Positions 53,686 to 64,000 of a stretch of 64,000 bases of DNA are shown here, in pieces (positions within the stretch are counted from its first letter, which is position 1; each line of letters starts with the position of its first letter). Source of the DNA: Neonectria sp. B-13. Lineage: Eukaryota > Ascomycota > Sordariomycetes > Hypocreales > Nectriaceae. The DNA lies in the NCBI GenBank assembly GCA_002682825.1, contig NOKP01000004.1:451711-515710 (forward strand). Reading direction: 5' to 3'. Under the pieces are notes generated by a model. It was not told the DNA's origin. It made no database searches and worked only from the letters and a program-made list of their open reading frames with translations. The position numbers and the translations under genes were made by a program.

Positions 53686-54352
53686 CTATACCCGCGGGGC
53701 TGCCACGGGCTCCCAGGCCTTGATCTTGGGCTTGGTCCTGCAATCCGTTAGCACTCGCAGCCCAGTCCACGCCCTTCCCATGTCCGGGGGTCGGAACGTA
53801 CGTGTTGTATGTCTTGAAGGCGCCACGGGTCTGGGTGTAGTTCGGGATCGCGTGGGTGGGCTCGAAGTGGCGGGTGCCGGCCAGGATGAGGGGGTCCTCG
53901 GTCGGGGGCTTGTCGAGCGAGTAGCTGATCCAGGCGTGCCAGCCGGGGTCGATGTGGGCGGCGTCGTAGTCGTGCTTGGAGTACTCGACCCAGCGGGTTC
54001 GAAGCGGCAGTTCCTCGAGGTTCTCGAAGAACTTATTGCCGGCGCGGTCGGTCCCCACGTGGCGGCCGTACTTGGTGTCACCTGGGAACGTCAGTCCTTG
54101 GTCCTCGCTGTGAGGCGGCGTGCGTATGAGGGCGTACCGATGTACTGTTCGAGGCGAGCGCGAGTTCGTTAGTCAAAGCTGAGTGTCGTGGTTCGAGGGC
54201 GTCGGCTACGTACCAGCATCTGTCTGAAGTAATCCTGTGGCGGGGGGTTAGCGATTTGGGGAGTCGGACGGCGCCATTGGCGGCTCGCGGGGGGCACATA
54301 CCTTGATGCCAACCTTTCGCAGGTTGCTCAGCGTTCGCGTGATGGTCGACAT
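53686..54352 (-). CDS. NDUFA12: Complex I accessory subunit NDUFA12 (B17.2 type)
   Basis: Accessory subunit of mitochondrial NADH:ubiquinone oxidoreductase. Five exons on the minus strand: 54352-54302, 54234-54214, 54144-54138, 54081-53802 and 53737-53686, giving 136 residues. The reading KDYFRQMLYIGDTKYG spans exons 1 to 4. Exon 3 is a 7-nt microexon (TACATCG) with a GACTAACG branch site before it and a GTACGC donor after it. Family signature: VGTDRAGNKFFEN, LPLRTRWVEYSKHDYDAAHI, and PGWHAWISY. The last intron (GTACGT..TTGCAG) joins YNT to TKPKIKAWEP. There is no cleavable presequence, as in this family. Divergent from PGS1 with 288 bp between starts. Confidence 0.93.
54138..54144 (-). other. 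7-nt microexon of NDUFA12
   Basis: TACATCG, coding Tyr-Ile and the first base of Gly. Without it the reading frame breaks between QML and GDTKYG. Both flanking introns have consensus signals (AACAG acceptor before, GTACGC donor after). Confidence 0.8.
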
Positions 54353-54640
54353 GGTGGCGGTTGGCGGCAATTGACCTCGGCGTGGGGGAGTCCGGATGGC
54401 ATGTCGGGAGACGGGACGAGGCATCTTGAAGTTGATGAGCCGGCCGGGTGAACCGCGGGTAACCCGGGTTTGCAGGGATGACGAGCCAATGGGGGTGTCG
54501 GGAAGGTCATAGCACTGTGCAAGATTTCCAGGCTTTAAAGCTCGGTGCTGGATAGCTTTCTAGACTCCTTTCCTTGGAAATTCGACCTCGACGATTATAA
54601 ACCTCGACAACAGCCACCGGCAGACCTGGCCCATTGCGCG
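54353..54640. promoter_or_regulatory. Bidirectional promoter NDUFA12/PGS1
   Basis: 288 bp between divergent start codons of two mitochondrial genes. CT-rich in part. No canonical TATA box seen. Confidence 0.55.
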
Positions 54641-56351
54641 ATGCTCGTCCGGAGTTGCGCCCGTTGCACCTCCAAGCTCCGTGCTCCGGTATTCAAGGCT
54701 GCCGCGCCCCATGCACCGGCCACCCGCGTCCAGTGCAGACGGTACGCGATGCCCGCCGGAGCCCCGGTGTCGCCCAACCCGACCAACGGCGTCGGAGCCC
54801 TGGCGCCCTTCGTCAGCGAGCTGGACCGCCTGGCGCCGAGCTTCGACGTGAAGGGCGACCAGATCCGCATCATCCAGACCCCGGCCGAGTTCTACGAGAC
54901 GCTCAAGGTTAGAGACGGAACTGCGAAATCGGCGAAAGGCGACGCGGGCTGATGGGAGGGACAAAAACTAGGACCGAATCCGCAATGCCCGGCGCCGCAT
55001 CTTCCTCTCGACGCTGTACATCGGCAAGTCGGAAAAGGAGCTCATCGAGACGCTGCGGGAGGCGCTGCGTAACACCCCGGAGCTCAAGCTGAGCATCTTG
55101 ACGGACGCGCTGCGAGGCACCCGCGAGGCGCCCAACCCGTCGAGCGCGTCGCTGCTGGCGCCGCTGGTGACGGAGTTTGGCGCGGACCGCGTTGAGATTC
55201 GCATGTATCACACGCCGAACCTGACGGGGCTGCGGAAGCAGTATATCCCTACGCGGATCAACGAGGGTTGGGGGTTGCAGCATATGAAGCTGTACGGGGT
55301 GGACGATGAGATTATCATGTCTGGGTATGTTTGCGTCTCTCCTAGTCAACTGGGATTGAACCACCGTGACTAACAGCTTGTTAGAGCCAACCTGTCTACC
55401 GACTACTTCACAAACCGCCAGGATCGGTACCACTCCTTTTCTTCCAAGGAGATCACGGAGCACTTCTGGAAAGTCCATTCGGGCGTTGGATCCTTTAGCT
55501 TCCTCGTCGAGCCCTCCCAAGACGACGCTGCGGGATTCAAGCTCGCCTGGCCTCAGTCCAACTCGGCGCCGTCGCCCCTGGAGAAGCCCCAGGCCTTCAT
55601 CAAGAGCACCACGTCAACGCTGCAGGCCCTGATCCAGCCCAGCGCCAAGCCTGCAACCGGAGACATCGCAGACACCAGAGTTTACATGCTCGGCCAGATG
55701 TCGCAGATCATGAAGCCCGACACGTCCACCGAGCTTCCCATCGTCACGCACATCCTCAAGACGCTGGCATCTCCGGCGTACCGCGATGCCTCGTGGACAT
55801 TTACGGCTGGCTACTTCAACCCGGCGCCCTCACTGACGAAGCTCCTCCTCGGCACCGCATCCTCGGGCAACACCGTCATCACGGCGCACCCGGAGGCCAA
55901 CGGCTTCTACCAGTCCAAGGGCGTGTCGGGCCTCCTACCGGACGCCTACACGCTCCTGGCGCGGCGCTTCCTGCACCGCGTGCACCACGAGGGCCGCGAC
56001 TCCGCCATCACGCTCAAGGAGTGGCGGCACGGCGTGGTCGGGCAGCCCGGCGGCTGGACGTACCACGCCAAGGGCTTGTGGGTGACGATGCCCGGCGACG
56101 CGCACCCGGCCATGAGCATCATCGGCAGCTCCAACTACACCAAGCGCAGCTACTCGCACGATCTCGAGGTCGGCGCCCTGATCGTCACCCGCGATGACGG
56201 CCTGAAGACGCGCCTGGGCGACGAGCAGCGCTGGCTGCAGGACCACGCCAGCAAGGTGACGCGCGATGACCTGGCGCGCAACGAGCGGAGGGTCGGGCTG
56301 AAGGTGCGCGTGGCCATGTGGATTGTCTCTCTCGTTGGCGGTGCGTTGTGA
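54641..56351 (+). CDS. PGS1: Phosphatidylglycerophosphate synthase, mitochondrial
   Basis: Transfers phosphatidyl from CDP-diacylglycerol to glycerol-3-phosphate, the committed step of cardiolipin synthesis in mitochondria. Exons 54641-54907, 54972-55324 and 55385-56351; introns 64 bp (GTTAGA..ACTAG) and 60 bp (GTATGT..GTTAG); 528 residues. The N-terminus is Arg/Ala-rich with several Cys (targeting sequence). The phospholipase D-type HKD motifs are complete: H193-M-K195 with D200 (HMKLYGVDD) and H434-A-K436 (YHAKGLW) with GSSNYTKRS downstream. Other family blocks: RRRIFLSTLYIG and SSANLSTDYF-type (here SGANLSTDYF) after the first HKD. Confidence 0.94.
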
Positions 56352-56882
56352 TGCATCATGGCGTACTCGAGACCTAGCTGTATCAAAAGCGAATCCTCTT
56401 GGCCATGATGTGGGCTTAGACCTAAACCTGGTTATAAATCGAGAAGACTAATACCCAGCTTAAATTCGACAAGCATATGCCCAGATGTGGTGCTTCCCTA
56501 CTCCAAAGGTTAGTCAAACCCCCATGTTTCTTTTTTTCCGGATGATTATACAATGATCCAAGAGCTTTTTAACCCTGAAATCTTTCTGATGACACCCATC
56601 AATATTCTATGACGGACTTCTCATAACCATATGTTTGACTATTGCTTTGAGGGATATCAAGGCTAACATTCAAATCAATCACAGGTCTCCATTTTACTCA
56701 TAATTCGAGCTATTTCATCCCCAGCTCAACCTTAGAATCCTGTCCTGCACGCCAGAGTGAATCATGTACGTAGTAGTAGTGTATCGTGTCCCTTGACTTG
56801 GGACTCTTGTATACAGAATAGTACAGCGTCTAGTCTACACAGCTCACTCGCCCACACCTTTCTCTCATCGTATCCAGCACCC
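56352..56882. other. Convergent 3' region
   Basis: About 530 bp between the stops of PGS1 and uL4m, AT-richer than its flanks. No gene recognised. Confidence 0.4.
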
Positions 56883-57960
56883 TCAAAGGCCGAGGACCGT
56901 GGTCCCAACCGCAGGCCCTCCTTTGACGTAACCTTGCCTCACGACCTTGCTCACGAGGTCGCTCTGGTGCCGCTTAATCAGCTCTCTTAGCACGCTGCGC
57001 TCCAGGACAACCTTGCCCGTCTCGAGGAGATCCTTGACATCCAGGTCCTGCATGTCGATCACTCGGCCATCCTGGGGGACCTGCGCCATGGCTTCGTACA
57101 GAGCTTCTCGGCGGCCTCCCGTTACGAATAAGGTCCGGCCACTGGCCCGTCCAAGGCCCAGGTTGCCCAAGACGCCGGCCATGTATCGCTGTAGGTACGT
57201 CTCCCTCATGCCGTCCTTCAGGTACTTGCCAGCCACCAGTTCAAAGTCGGTGGGCAGGGTCAGGTCCATGCCGTCCTCGCACACGATCAGGTCGCCCTTG
57301 CGGTAGCGGTAGCTCAGGGCGATGCGCCAGGCCTTGTCGTAGACCTTCTCGTTGAGGTGGGTGCTGAAGTCGCGGGGCTTGGGGCCGAAGGTCTTGCCGC
57401 CACCGCGGTTTATGGGGCTCTGCTTGGTGCCCATACGGGCGCGGCCGGTTCCCTTCTGGGGCCGCATCTTGCGGTGAGAGCCGTGGATCTCAAATCGGTT
57501 CTTGGTGGAGGCGGTGCCTTGGCGGGTGTTGTCGCCCTCGTAGACGACGGCGAGGTGGAGGAGGTCGCGGCGGAGGGGGAGGTACAGATGGTTGACGGAC
57601 CATTGCTCGAGGGAGGTGGGCTCGAGAGAGGGGAAGGCGTGGATGGTGAGAGGGATGGTCGAGACTAGAGGCGGGCGAAGTGTGAGTGAGTGGCTGTCGT
57701 GGATAGTTCAAGAGGGAAAACTGACTTGGGTTCCACGACTCGAGGATGGCCTGCGTCGTAGCGGGAGCCTTCTTGGGCTCGCCGACGGACGCCTCGGTAG
57801 CCATTGAGCGGGTGAATACCCTTGCGAAGGTCGAGGGCTGTAGGCATTGTCAGCTCTTCCGAGTTCCATCTTCAAGGTCCCATCCTGAACGCACCTTGGT
57901 CGCAGACACGCGCAAGGCGCCCATGGCCTCGCTGAGGCACCCAATTCCCTTTCCAGCCAT
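56883..57960 (-). CDS. Mitochondrial ribosomal protein uL4m
   Basis: Large-subunit protein of the mitochondrial ribosome. Exons 57960-57895, 57837-57726 and 57664-56883, introns 57 bp (GTGCGT..TACAG, GCTGACAA branch) and 61 bp (GTCAGT..TCTAG); 319 residues. The presequence spans the first intron ([14 protein letters not shown], then [12 protein letters not shown]). The uL4 core follows: [36 protein letters not shown] (the loop lining the exit tunnel), and GPKPRDFS. The C-terminal part has [14 protein letters not shown]. Yeast counterpart YmL6. The second intron has the unusual donor GTCAGT, but phase and the resulting sequence [14 protein letters not shown] support it. Confidence 0.93.
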
Positions 57961-58294
57961 CGTGTGCACGCCCCGGGGGTACTGGTCGTGTTGGTGGATG
58001 TGCGGGTTGCGACGGAAAGCTGGTTTCGCGGACGACGGATCACAAGCTGTTGAGGTTGAAGTCGGCCCTGGCTCGAAAACCGTGACCCTCGAAAAGTGGC
58101 TCGGCAACTTCCGTCTCCGTCCTGCGTCCAGTAGCAGCTGTTCAACTTTGGTGGTGTCCCCCAAATTTCAGTGGGTCCGTCCACTGGCTTGTGGTGCACA
58201 TCATCCTAGCTCAGAGCCTTTTTTTACGCTGGCAGGTTTTTGGTGATAGACTCAGTTTTGGAACAAACCACCACCAAAGCCATACTCCGCCACA
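57961..58294. promoter_or_regulatory. Bidirectional promoter uL4m/mL38
   Basis: 334 bp between divergent start codons of two large-subunit mitoribosomal protein genes. No TATA box is evident. Co-regulation is plausible. Confidence 0.55.
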
Positions 58295-59760
58295 ATGTCG
58301 CGGTGCCAGGCAGTCGTCCGGCCGCTCGCTCGGCAGCTGCGCCCGCAATGCCTCGTCCGGCCCTTCACCTCCGCCGCCGCCCGCGCCGCCGACCTTCACT
58401 CCCAGCCGCCCTCGACGGAGAAGCCACCGCCGCCGCCGCCCGCGGAGATGAACCCGCTGGACCTCGATCCCAACACGGTGCTGCCCGAGTTCGAGGAGCA
58501 GCTGGTCAAGGCCGGCAAGATGCCAATTGGCTCCCGCCGTCGCCGCGTCGCCATCCGCACCACCGCCAACGTCCCCTTTGAGCATCTACCCTACCAGGCC
58601 TTCCAGGAGGCTCGCAAGATCCTCGCTGCCGACCGCGACCAGAAGCTGCTGCAGATCACCCAGTCCCTGGAGAAGATCTCGCTGCTCGAGCAGACGGATC
58701 CTGAGACGATCAAGGGCGGCCAGAAGGGGAAGGATATTAGGTTGGCCAGTCTGCGGAGATATACCGACGAGCTCAAGATCCTGGCCGACGTCAACGACCC
58801 GGTTGTCAAGAAGCGCTTTGAGGACGGCTTGGGTAAGTCATGACAGTGACGCAGTTTGTCCATTGGATCTGGATCTAGTCATTGGACCTATTCATTGGAC
58901 CTATTCACTAGACATAGTCATGCTAACTCGCACTCCCCTCTCCAGGCGACATGAACAAGCCCATCTACCGCTACTACGCCGAGAAGAAGTGGCGCTCCTA
59001 CGACCACCGCCTCATCACCCAGCGAATCAAGCAGTTCAAGATCGTCCCCGACGTCCTGCCCCGGTTCCAGCCCTCGGCCGACGTGCAGCTCTACTTCCGC
59101 AAGCTCAAGATCCCCCCCGGCCAGATCGTTGACAGCCTCGTCAGCGAGAACCCCCCGCGCCTGCGCGTCCAGGTCTTCGACAAAGGCGAGCGTCTCGTCT
59201 CCATCGTCGTCCTCGACACCGATGTCCCCGACCCGGACACGGACGGCTTCGCCAAGCGCTGCCACTACCTCGCCGCCAACATCCCCCTCGACCCCACCGA
59301 CACCTCCCTGCCTCTGAGCAGGATAAAGGCCGAGGACCAGCTGGCCGTCCCCTGGCTGCCCGCCTTCTCGCAGAAGGGCGCCTCGTACCACCGCCTCGGC
59401 ATCTACCTCCTCGAGCAGAAGCCCGGCGAGAAGGTCGACGTCGCCAAGCTCAAGGAGCTCTACGCCGCCCGCGACGGCTTCTCTCTCAAGTCCTTCCGCG
59501 ACAAGTTCGGCCTCAAGCCCTTCGGCTTCAACCTCTTCCGCTCCGTCTGGGACGAGAATACGGCCGCCGTCATGGCCCGCCACAACATCCCCGGCGCCGA
59601 CCTGGAGTTCCGCCCCACGCGCGTGCACAGCCTTAAGCCGCCCATCAAGGCCCGTGGCTGGGAAGCCAAGAGGCAGGGCCCCAAGTACCGCCACCTGTGG
59701 AAGTACACCAAGAGGATCAAGGGCGTCTCCAACGCCCGGGGATGGACCAAGAAGAGGTGA
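58295..59760 (+). CDS. Mitochondrial ribosomal protein mL38 (MRPL35 family, PEBP fold)
   Basis: Large-subunit mitoribosomal protein with a phosphatidylethanolamine-binding-protein fold. Exons 58295-58832 and 58946-59760; the intron is 113 bp (GTAAGT donor, GCTAAC branch, CTCCAG acceptor); 450 residues. An Arg/Ala presequence (MSRCQAVVRPLARQ) is followed by a Pro-rich linker (EKPPPPPPAE). The helical N-terminal part includes KWRSYDHRLITQRIKQF. The PEBP part includes RVQVFDKGERLVSIVVLDTDVPDPDTDGF, here cited as the DTDVPDPDTDGF segment, and CHYLAANIPL. The C-terminus is very basic (KYRHLWKYTKRIKG). Both sides of the splice join as DGLGDMNKPIYRYY. Confidence 0.93.
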
Positions 59761-61259
59761 TCGGGGAGCCCTGTGTATCATACCATTGTACATTTAGACG
59801 ACGGCCTCTATGTAGGAGTACCAAGGGCGGGGAGCCCGCAAATCAGAATCATCAACTTGTGTTCGCCACCTTGAAACTGCCCATGTGCCGTGGCGAACAG
59901 AGTGTGCCCCTTGGCCTTGTGAAGACTTAGAACAGACATTGATCGATACGGCTCTTCAAACACTTCTAAGCGCAACGTCCGGGATGAAGGAAATAGGTAT
60001 ATCCGGCTCCTTTACGTCGTTGCTCGTCATCGGCGTACCTCCATGACACAGCGTTTACGTTGTCACCCAGTACACGGGGCGTGCTTTGTCACCCGCCTCT
60101 ACAAATCTGTGAACCGGCCAAATTTCTCCCATTTTTCATATTTTTCATATTTTTCGCTCTCCATATCTCGAGGCCGTCGCCTTGGGGGAGCACCCGCAAT
60201 TGGAAGCCACGAAAACAGTCACAGCAATCGTGTAATTAACGAAGAAATAACACATATAGTTGATCGTCCGACAGTTCTCGCGACTCCGGTCACTATTTGC
60301 TGACCGAAAACTAGCCTTAGTGTCTCACGTGGGCAAAGTACCTACCCGGCTGTTGATATCACCGCTATGAGCACTCACTTCGTCGGGATGCCTGCTTAGA
60401 AGAAGCACTACAGAGCATTGACAAGATGGCTACGGGGTTGGTGTCTTGGATCAATCATGGTTACAACCCGGATGCAACTATACCTTCAAGACTTCTGATC
60501 TCTGCAGCCCATGAATGACATCGCAGTTCACACATTTGTTCGGAGCCTAAGTTAAAAACTGTACCCGACGTCCCGCCGTCAACGACAAGCATCATGTCAA
60601 TACATGCGTGAGAACGACCGGATGTATTCCCCTGCCTGGTCGAAGAGCTGCCTCCTCGCTTTGACGTTGGCAAGTGGAGGCTCTTGTCAGCCCTTCACCT
60701 TGATCCCTTCCAGCAAATGACCGGAACACCAAACCGCAACCCCTCCAGGCAAGTTAACCATTTCCAACAAAGCTGCAAAACCATCGGAAAGGCATCATCC
60801 ATTTCTTTGCTTAGTAGCAAGCATTCTTCCTCACCCTTCCTCTCCCAGGACTCCGAGCACCCAGTGCCGCGAACATGACCACATTGTTAGGATTCATTAC
60901 AAGCCTACTCCTGCCTGAGGCATCGTCACTCCCATATTTTTTTCCTCAATGTTAGCTATTCTCGTTCCATCATTATTCGTGTTCGCATGGGCCTTTTGTC
61001 GCGGTTCAGTATCCCAGACATGGGACAGCCTTTTCGTTCTTTCGCTTGGCCCGGCGAACGCAAAAATCAAAGTTGGGACCTCAGTTGGGAGAAACCGAGC
61101 GAGGTATAGGAAATAGAGCGGTTGAAACAGAAGAGGCTCCGTTCTCAACTCTCTCTGACCAACGAACCCGAATCCCCCTGAACAAGCGTTTGAGGCCCAG
61201 GCGACTTTGAGCCATCTGAAAAACCAAGGACTCTGTGCAAGTCAACGTCGGGTCCAGGA
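59761..61259. other. Intergenic region between mL38 and the bZIP gene
   Basis: About 1.5 kb holding both 3' UTRs (genes converge). A TTTTTCATA triplicate lies at about 60130-60160. No supported ORF or RNA gene. Confidence 0.4.
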
Positions 61260-62336
61260 CTAGGATATGGATTCAAATAAGCTGTCTGGCATATAGTCGT
61301 AACTCGTATCGAGGCTCGGCGACTCTGGGAGGTCCGGTCGCGAAAGAGTTCGACCTGGAACACAGCGGTTAGCTCGTTGACAACTCGTCATACCTCGATA
61401 CAACTTGGGGATCCACAACTGCCATGGGGTTGGGTATGTGGCCAACTAACTGTTTTTGCGATGATGTTCATGGCTGCACATGCCGGCATCACAAACCCGG
61501 CTACCGTTGAATCGCTGGGCTGACTTTTCCACAACCCTCCGAGCCTCGTTTTCGATCCACTGGTCGATGTTGGAGTCGTTGCAAGTAGCATGGATCATGA
61601 GTTGATGCTTTATCTGGCTGACTTCGTCGACAAGAACGTTGTACTCCATATGCAGCATCTGGTTCTGGTTTTCCAATCCTGTCTTGGTCGCTTCAAGCTG
61701 GCTCGTCCATTGCTTCTTCTTCTGCCGGCACTTGGATGCCGCCACCCGGTTGCGTTGTAGGAATTTGTTTCGTTTTACGTCGCCGTCGCCCCCGCCCCCG
61801 CCATCGCCATTGCCATCGCCATCGCCATCGCCATCGCCGTCACCCTCTCCCCCAAATACCGCTTCGTCGTCGTCCATCTCCACTTTGAGCACCTGTCGCG
61901 GCTGTTGTTCTTGCGGCAGGGAGGCTTTTCGTTGGCGCTGAGTCCGTTGTCGTTGACGCTGCGGTCTGGCCTTGGGGGGGTTCTGGCTTTTGTCTGGCGA
62001 TGGAGAGTAGGGGGAAATCAAAGAAGACTTGCTCGAGGCACAAGATGTTGTTCCCATGACGGATTCGCCAGGCACAGTTCTTGACTGCGATCGCGTGTAG
62101 GGACTGCCGGCTGAGACCATCATGGGCAACACATCAGATCCCGAAGCGCCATCAAGGTTGTGATCGAGTAGTTCCAATGGCCGGTTCAAAGGATAGTCCC
62201 AGGCGGGACTGGTGGTAAATTCGTCGGATCTGGAAGTCTGGCTGAAGAGAGGGTTAACATTCGCATCGTCGGGTTGAATCGAGCCAGCGTCCCAGTAGAA
62301 GCCACTACAATCGACACTCTGGTTGCTTGGGTCCAT
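61260..62336 (-). CDS. bZIP transcription factor, ATF/CREB type
   Basis: DNA-binding regulator of the fungal Atf1-like group, expected in the nucleus. Exons 62336-61451 and 61354-61260; the 96-bp intron has GTTAGT donor, GAGCTAACC branch and TTCCAG acceptor. The spliced product has 326 residues; the unspliced frame stops after two codons (KNS). Basic region KRNKFLQRNRVAASKCR carries the N-x7-R signature (N196, R204). The zipper heptads are L214, L221, L228, L235 and I242. Before it lie a Gln/Arg-rich stretch (123-137) and an Asp-Gly repeat (164-186). The C-terminal exon adds RTLSRPDLPESPSLDTS and ends MPDSLFESIS, a Ser/Asp-rich tail. Atf1-type factors act in stress and development; the target is not inferable. 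Confidence 0.9.
61795..61850. repeat. Hexanucleotide repeat coding Asp-Gly in the bZIP gene
   Basis: CCATCG/CATCGC-type units on the + strand, read as alternating Gly-Asp at residues about 164-186 just before the basic region. The period of six keeps frame. Confidence 0.8.
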
Positions 62337-64000
62337 GATGCCCCGTGCGTAGGTATCGAGTCTTCGGCGCGTACCTCTGTGTTCTCCTCGAAGGGCGTTG
62401 ATGAATTGATCCGGATTCCAGAGGAGACTCGGCAGGGGCGTCGACTGTTCTGGGGGACGGGCGGGAGGCGAGTGCGAGAAAGCCGCTCGGAGCGTGGAGC
62501 GTGGAGCGTGAAGGGTGGAAAGCTCAGCGTAGCGGTGCAGTGCTCACTGCTACGACGGGAACTTGTTCGCGGCGTTACNNNNNNNNNNNNNNNNNNNNNN
62601 NNNNNNNNNNNNNNNNNNNNNNNNNNNNNNNNNNNNNNNNNNNNNNNNNNNNNNNNNNNNNNNNNNNNNNNNNNNNNNGGGGGGAGAGTGAGGAGTGAGG
62701 AGTGAGAAATAGAGAGCAGGGAACAGAAGCAGGGGGGCAGGGAACAGAAACAGAGGCTGTGTGTGGGTACGGAGTAGAGCGAAGAAGGTTGCAAGCCGGG
62801 TTGCTGTTCGCTGAGGCTGGACCCTGGTGGCGAACTGGTGATGGCAACACTCGGCGATGTTCAACGGAGAGAAAGCTGGGATGATGGCGATGCTGGGGTC
62901 AGTAGGTGGTAGGCAGGGGGGTCAGGCAAGTGAGTGAGTGGAACTGGATATCAAGTTTCCCTTTGTATTCAGACTTTGTAATCAGCGGCGGGGAGTCGGA
63001 CTGAGGCCGATGTGGAATCACTCCCCAATGGCTGGCAGCTGGGAGCTGGGAGCTATCCAAGCACGAAGCAAAAAACGCGGATAGATGCACGGTAGGGTTG
63101 GGGTAAGAAAGGATCCTCAGCGGAAGACGTGCATTTCCAGCCTTTTGGAGCCCGGAACCAGACAACCGTTCCCGTACTATGGTACACGCAAATCCCCAGC
63201 ATTTGACGATCCTCGTGGATACCAGAGGCAGCCGAAAAACGTGGCAAGGTTGGTGCGAGCAGCGAGCAAACCGCTAACGAGGGAACGCCTGTAAGCGATT
63301 TGATGGACGCATTGCGCACTGGCAAACCCAAAACTAAACCCAAACCTTGCGATGCGCGTGCGCCCGGTTCCATAACGATGGCATCCTCTGCCATTTGTCC
63401 AACAGCTTTGCCTCGAGCTACCACTTCTGTCTCAGCTAGCAGAGGAACTGCCGTAATGGGGGGTCTAAAAAGGCAAAGACGGCCCCAGGACCCAGCCGGC
63501 CCCAGAGACCCGAGTCCCGACTTACATGGCCCACTGAGCGCTTCGCAGTCTCATCATGATACACCCCGAACGCCGAGCAGCGACACAATTTCCCCACTCC
63601 CTCCCTTCTCAGAACGACAGCTCGATCGACATCTGAGAATGAGATATCATTCATTGCGACATTGCCCATGGGCTTGCGGGTGGCTCGTCTCGCCGCTTAC
63701 TAGAGCGACGCCACGCTGGAATGTGTTGCAAAACAACCACCACGATTCCCTCGGGTGCTACTACTACCAAAGGTGCAGATTTCTTTGGAAAAAGCAGGCC
63801 ATGGAGGCGACTGTTCGCCGGGGTGTTTGTCCATCCGTCAGACGATCGGACAAGAGCCGCAGGTTGGGAGAGAGGCCGGGCCCAGTGGCAGTAAAATCAA
63901 ACAACAGAGGCTGCAAGGGAAGCCAAGGTGCTTGCCAGCCAAGGGGTTTGGCTCCGCCGGGAATGCCTGTTCTGCTCTGCAGGTCGCTCTGGCCGCCTGG
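62337..64000. other. bZIP promoter region, assembly gap and unannotated right end
   Basis: About 1.7 kb. Upstream of the bZIP start, interrupted by the 100-N gap at 62579-62678, with GA-rich sequence right of the gap. From 62700 to 64000 only short frames without motifs are seen. Confidence 0.4.
62579..62678. other. Assembly gap (100 N)
   Basis: Exactly 100 unknown bases in the upstream region of the bZIP gene. Purine-rich simple sequence right of the gap probably caused it. Confidence 0.99.

Noticed and set aside
58918..59793. 291-codon antisense frame over mL38
   Set aside because: Same shadow effect; the + strand protein has clear PEBP-type features.
1..64000. CRISPR arrays, rRNA genes, retroelement ORFs, telomere repeats, secondary-metabolite backbone genes
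   Set aside because: Looked for and not seen; the tandem arrays found are coding repeats or microsatellites.

Overview
The window is nuclear DNA of a filamentous ascomycete (Pezizomycotina, probably Sordariomycetes; inference). The evidence is short 50-100 bp introns with GTRNGT donors and GCTAAC/CTGAC-like branch sites, a Zn2Cys6 regulator, an opsin-related protein, single-chain mitochondrial transhydrogenase, septation GTPase Spg1/Tem1 and a tRNA-Tyr with a 15-nt intron. Two runs of exactly 100 N (35950-36049 and 62579-62678) mark scaffold joins.

1-8.1 kb: a Zn2Cys6 transcription factor cut by the left edge is divergent from an opsin-related protein that lacks the retinal lysine. Next come a citrate synthase and a convergent, very unusual 927-residue repeat protein (Asn-Thr blocks, then Cys-Pro-Asp repeats) carrying a 66-bp in-frame intron candidate that encodes its only hydrophobic segment.

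8.1-17.3 kb: an accessory stretch with a decayed GMC oxidoreductase, an SDR, a two-domain GFA/CENP-V protein and an orphan ORF. Two inverted copies of a ~280-bp MITE lie here.

17.3-24 kb: housekeeping genes: formyltetrahydrofolate deformylase, twin tRNA-Tyr genes, thymidylate kinase and a disordered KEN-box protein.

24-43.8 kb: gene-poor. It holds a PLAC8 gene whose reading frame contains two UAG codons, four small single-pass membrane proteins between 34.4 and 39.2 kb, and the GTPase Spg1/Tem1.

43.8-59.8 kb: strongly enriched in mitochondrial functions: glycine cleavage H protein, NAD(P) transhydrogenase, complex I NDUFA12, phosphatidylglycerophosphate synthase and ribosomal proteins uL4m and mL38. 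Porphobilinogen deaminase (heme synthesis) and a secreted Pro/Cys-rich protein lie among them. Two pairs (NDUFA12/PGS1 and uL4m/mL38) are divergent and share promoters of about 290 and 330 bp.

59.8-64 kb: a two-exon ATF/CREB-type bZIP factor, an assembly gap and sequence without a supported gene.

Exon structures were assembled by hand from splice signals, phase and family knowledge; no alignment or database search was run.
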